From positions 4,125,113-4,189,112 of the forward strand of contig NZ_CP034328.1 in assembly GCF_003940805.1 (NCBI RefSeq): a DNA stretch of 64,000 nt. The letters are read 5' to 3'. The stretch comes from Tabrizicola piscis (GTDB taxonomy: Bacteria > Pseudomonadota > Alphaproteobacteria > Rhodobacterales > Rhodobacteraceae). Both the position numbers and the translations under genes were made by a program. Below, one piece after another: positions 62,839-64,000 of the stretch. The notes below the pieces were generated by a model. The model was not told the DNA's origin. It saw nothing but the letters and a program-made list of their open reading frames with translations, and did no database searches. Within the stretch, counting starts at the first letter, position 1; every line of letters begins with the position of its first letter.

Positions 62839-63696
62839 ATGGTCTGGGTGAAATGGGGGGTGCTGGCCCTTGGGGCGCTTGTGGCGCTTTGGGCGGTGCT
62901 GGCGCTTTATGGCGGCTGGCGCTGGCAGCAGCGGACGGCGGCCCTTGTCGCAGACCTGACTGCCGCGCGTCTTCCCCTGACCGGGCGCTATGATCCGGCC
63001 AGCCTTGCAGGCCTGCCACCGCCTGTTCAGCGCTATTTCCGCGCGGCCCTGACGCCGGGCCAGCCGCTGGTGACGGGCGTCAGCCTGCACCACCAAGGCA
63101 CCTTCAACATGGGGGAGGGGGCGGACAATTGGAAGCACTTCACCTCGGACCAGACGGTGGAAACCGCGCGCCCCGGCTTTGTCTGGGATGGCACCATTCG
63201 CATGGCACCGGGGCTGCCCGTCCGGGTGCATGACGCCTATGTGGCGGGCGAGGGGGTGCTGGTCCCGGCGCTTTTCGGTCTGGTCAAGCTGACCGAATTG
63301 CGCGGCACCGGCGACATCGCGGAGGGCGAGCTTTTGCGCTGGCTGGCCGAGGCGGCATGGTACCCGACTGCACTTCTGCCGGGGCAGGGGGTGGAGTGGA
63401 CGGCGCTTGACGACCATTCCGCCCTTGCCACCCTGACTGACGGCACGGTGATTGCCCGGCTGACCTTTCGCTTTGGCCCCGATGACCTGATCGCTTCGGT
63501 CCGGGCCGAAGCGCGCGGGCGCACTGTGGAGGGGGCCATCATCCCCACCCCGTGGGAGGGTCACTGGTCAGACTACCGCCGTCACAACGGCATGATGGTG
63601 CCCATGGCGGGCGAGGTCGCGTGGATGCTGCCCGAAGGCCCGAAACCCTATTGGCGCGGCTGGATCACCGGACTGGACTACCGCTTCGCCGGTTAA
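62839..63696 (+). CDS. DUF6544-type hypothetical protein
   Basis: 285-residue protein with an N-terminal helix (WVKWGVLALGALVALWAVLALYGG is too hydrophobic to be soluble; residues 2-25) followed by a soluble domain with LPPPVQRYFRAALTPGQPLV, GTFNMGEG and the C-terminal GEVAWMLPEGPKPYWRGWI. This fits a family of uncharacterised proteins I know as DUF6544. GGGGAGG lies six bases before the ATG at 62839. Its stop codon shares two bases with that of the convergent permease gene. Confidence 0.75.
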   Translation: MVWVKWGVLALGALVALWAVLALYGGWRWQQRTAALVADLTAARLPLTGRYDPASLAGLPPPVQRYFRAALTPGQPLVTGVSLHHQGTFNMGEGADNWKHFTSDQTVETARPGFVWDGTIRMAPGLPVRVHDAYVAGEGVLVPALFGLVKLTELRGTGDIAEGELLRWLAEAAWYPTALLPGQGVEWTALDDHSALATLTDGTVIARLTFRFGPDDLIASVRAEARGRTVEGAIIPTPWEGHWSDYRRHNGMMVPMAGEVAWMLPEGPKPYWRGWITGLDYRFAG

Positions 63697-64000
63697 CGCC
63701 CCCGGATCCGTGGGTCCAGCGCGTCACGCAGGCCATCGCCGATGTAGTTGACCGACAGCACCGTGAGCGAGATGGCAAGGCCCGGGAAGATCACCCGTTC
63801 GGGGTAAAGCTGCATGTATTCCAGCCCTTCGAACAAGAGCCGTCCCCAGGTCGGAAAGTCGGGCGGAAAACCGAGGCCAAGGAAGGACAGCACCGATTCG
63901 GTGATGATCGCCTCGGCCACGCCCAGGGTCGCGGCCACCATCACGGGCGACACGACGTTGGGCAGGATATGCCGCAGGATCACCCGCTTGGGCGTGGCCC
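63693..64000 (-). CDS. Peptide ABC transporter permease, DppC/OppC type (3' part)
   Basis: C-terminal 102 residues of an inner-membrane permease whose 5' part lies beyond the window. ATPKRVILRHILPNVVSPVM contains the coupling loop, and SVLSFLGLGFPPDFPTWGRL is the signature of DppC-type proteins. The last helix and LRDALDPRIRGR close it. It takes up oligopeptides or dipeptides together with partners outside the window. Confidence 0.93.
   Translation of the reverse strand, partial: ATPKRVILRHILPNVVSPVMVAATLGVAEAIITESVLSFLGLGFPPDFPTWGRLLFEGLEYMQLYPERVIFPGLAISLTVLSVNYIGDGLRDALDPRIRGR

Noticed and set aside
1..64000. CRISPR arrays, insertion sequences, rRNA genes, known riboswitches
   Set aside because: I looked for regularly spaced repeats, transposase motifs, rRNA signatures and conserved riboswitch cores on both strands and found none I could support.

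Overview
The window is high-GC chromosomal DNA of a Rhodobacteraceae-type alphaproteobacterium (Rhodobacter, Gemmobacter or Tabrizicola-like). The evidence is the gene order rpmF-plsX-fabH-ihfA-merR, the argS-SPOR-nagZ-scpA-scpB string, a gene-transfer-agent-type lysis pair, DUF1127 and DUF882 proteins, an ornithine-lipid acyltransferase, and a methyl-THF/corrinoid methionine module. Nearly all of it is core genome. I see no insertion sequence, prophage block, CRISPR array or clear pseudogene.

Layout. 0-7.5 kb: glycosyltransferase, LysR regulator, CBS protein, coaD, gap, DUF808 and DoxX membrane proteins, HPP-CBS protein. 7.5-15.2 kb: transketolase, the zapA group, a bolA-to-grxD operon holding three small membrane proteins (one only 57 residues), a GNAT enzyme and purL. 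15.3-17 kb: a DGPF (YCII) protein and its ECF42-type sigma factor. 17-24.4 kb: LysR, murI, DUF1684, a formate/nitrite-type channel, efp facing epmA, argC, ccmE. 24.4-31 kb: endolysin and holin, argS, SPOR, nagZ, scpAB. 31-37.6 kb: dCTP deaminase, tRNA-Pro(GGG), merR, ihfA, fabH, plsX, rpmF, DUF177, bamE, msrB. 37.6-44 kb: olsB, a membrane protein built from repeated modules, the methyl-THF methyltransferase/MetF group, ppx-gppA, rlmE. 44-50 kb: DUF882 and L,D-transpeptidase back to back, lpxD-ACP-ketosynthase, an IalB-like protein. 50-64 kb: a HerA-like ATPase, TetR/MATE/lyxose isomerase, a second L,D-transpeptidase, RidA, kynU, a methyltransferase, pntAB, DUF3422, DUF6544, and the 3' end of a peptide ABC permease.

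Most notable observation. Three short, terminator-ended minus-strand elements look like small RNA genes: A (about 16917-16996), B (about 50366-50444) and C (about 50226-50293). A and B share one design: a 5' hairpin, an unpaired anti-Shine-Dalgarno stretch CCUCCCUG, then an intrinsic terminator. C carries an 18-nt stretch that can pair with both A and B with only one bulged base each, so it could act as an RNA sponge. This is a sequence-based inference and expression is untested.

Other points worth checking are a candidate ECF42 autoregulatory promoter, paired palindromic operators between tetR and the MATE gene, a 9-bp CCTCCT tandem repeat and long hairpin behind rlmE, an 11-bp tandem repeat just before the L,D-transpeptidase, and two REP-like hairpin repeats.
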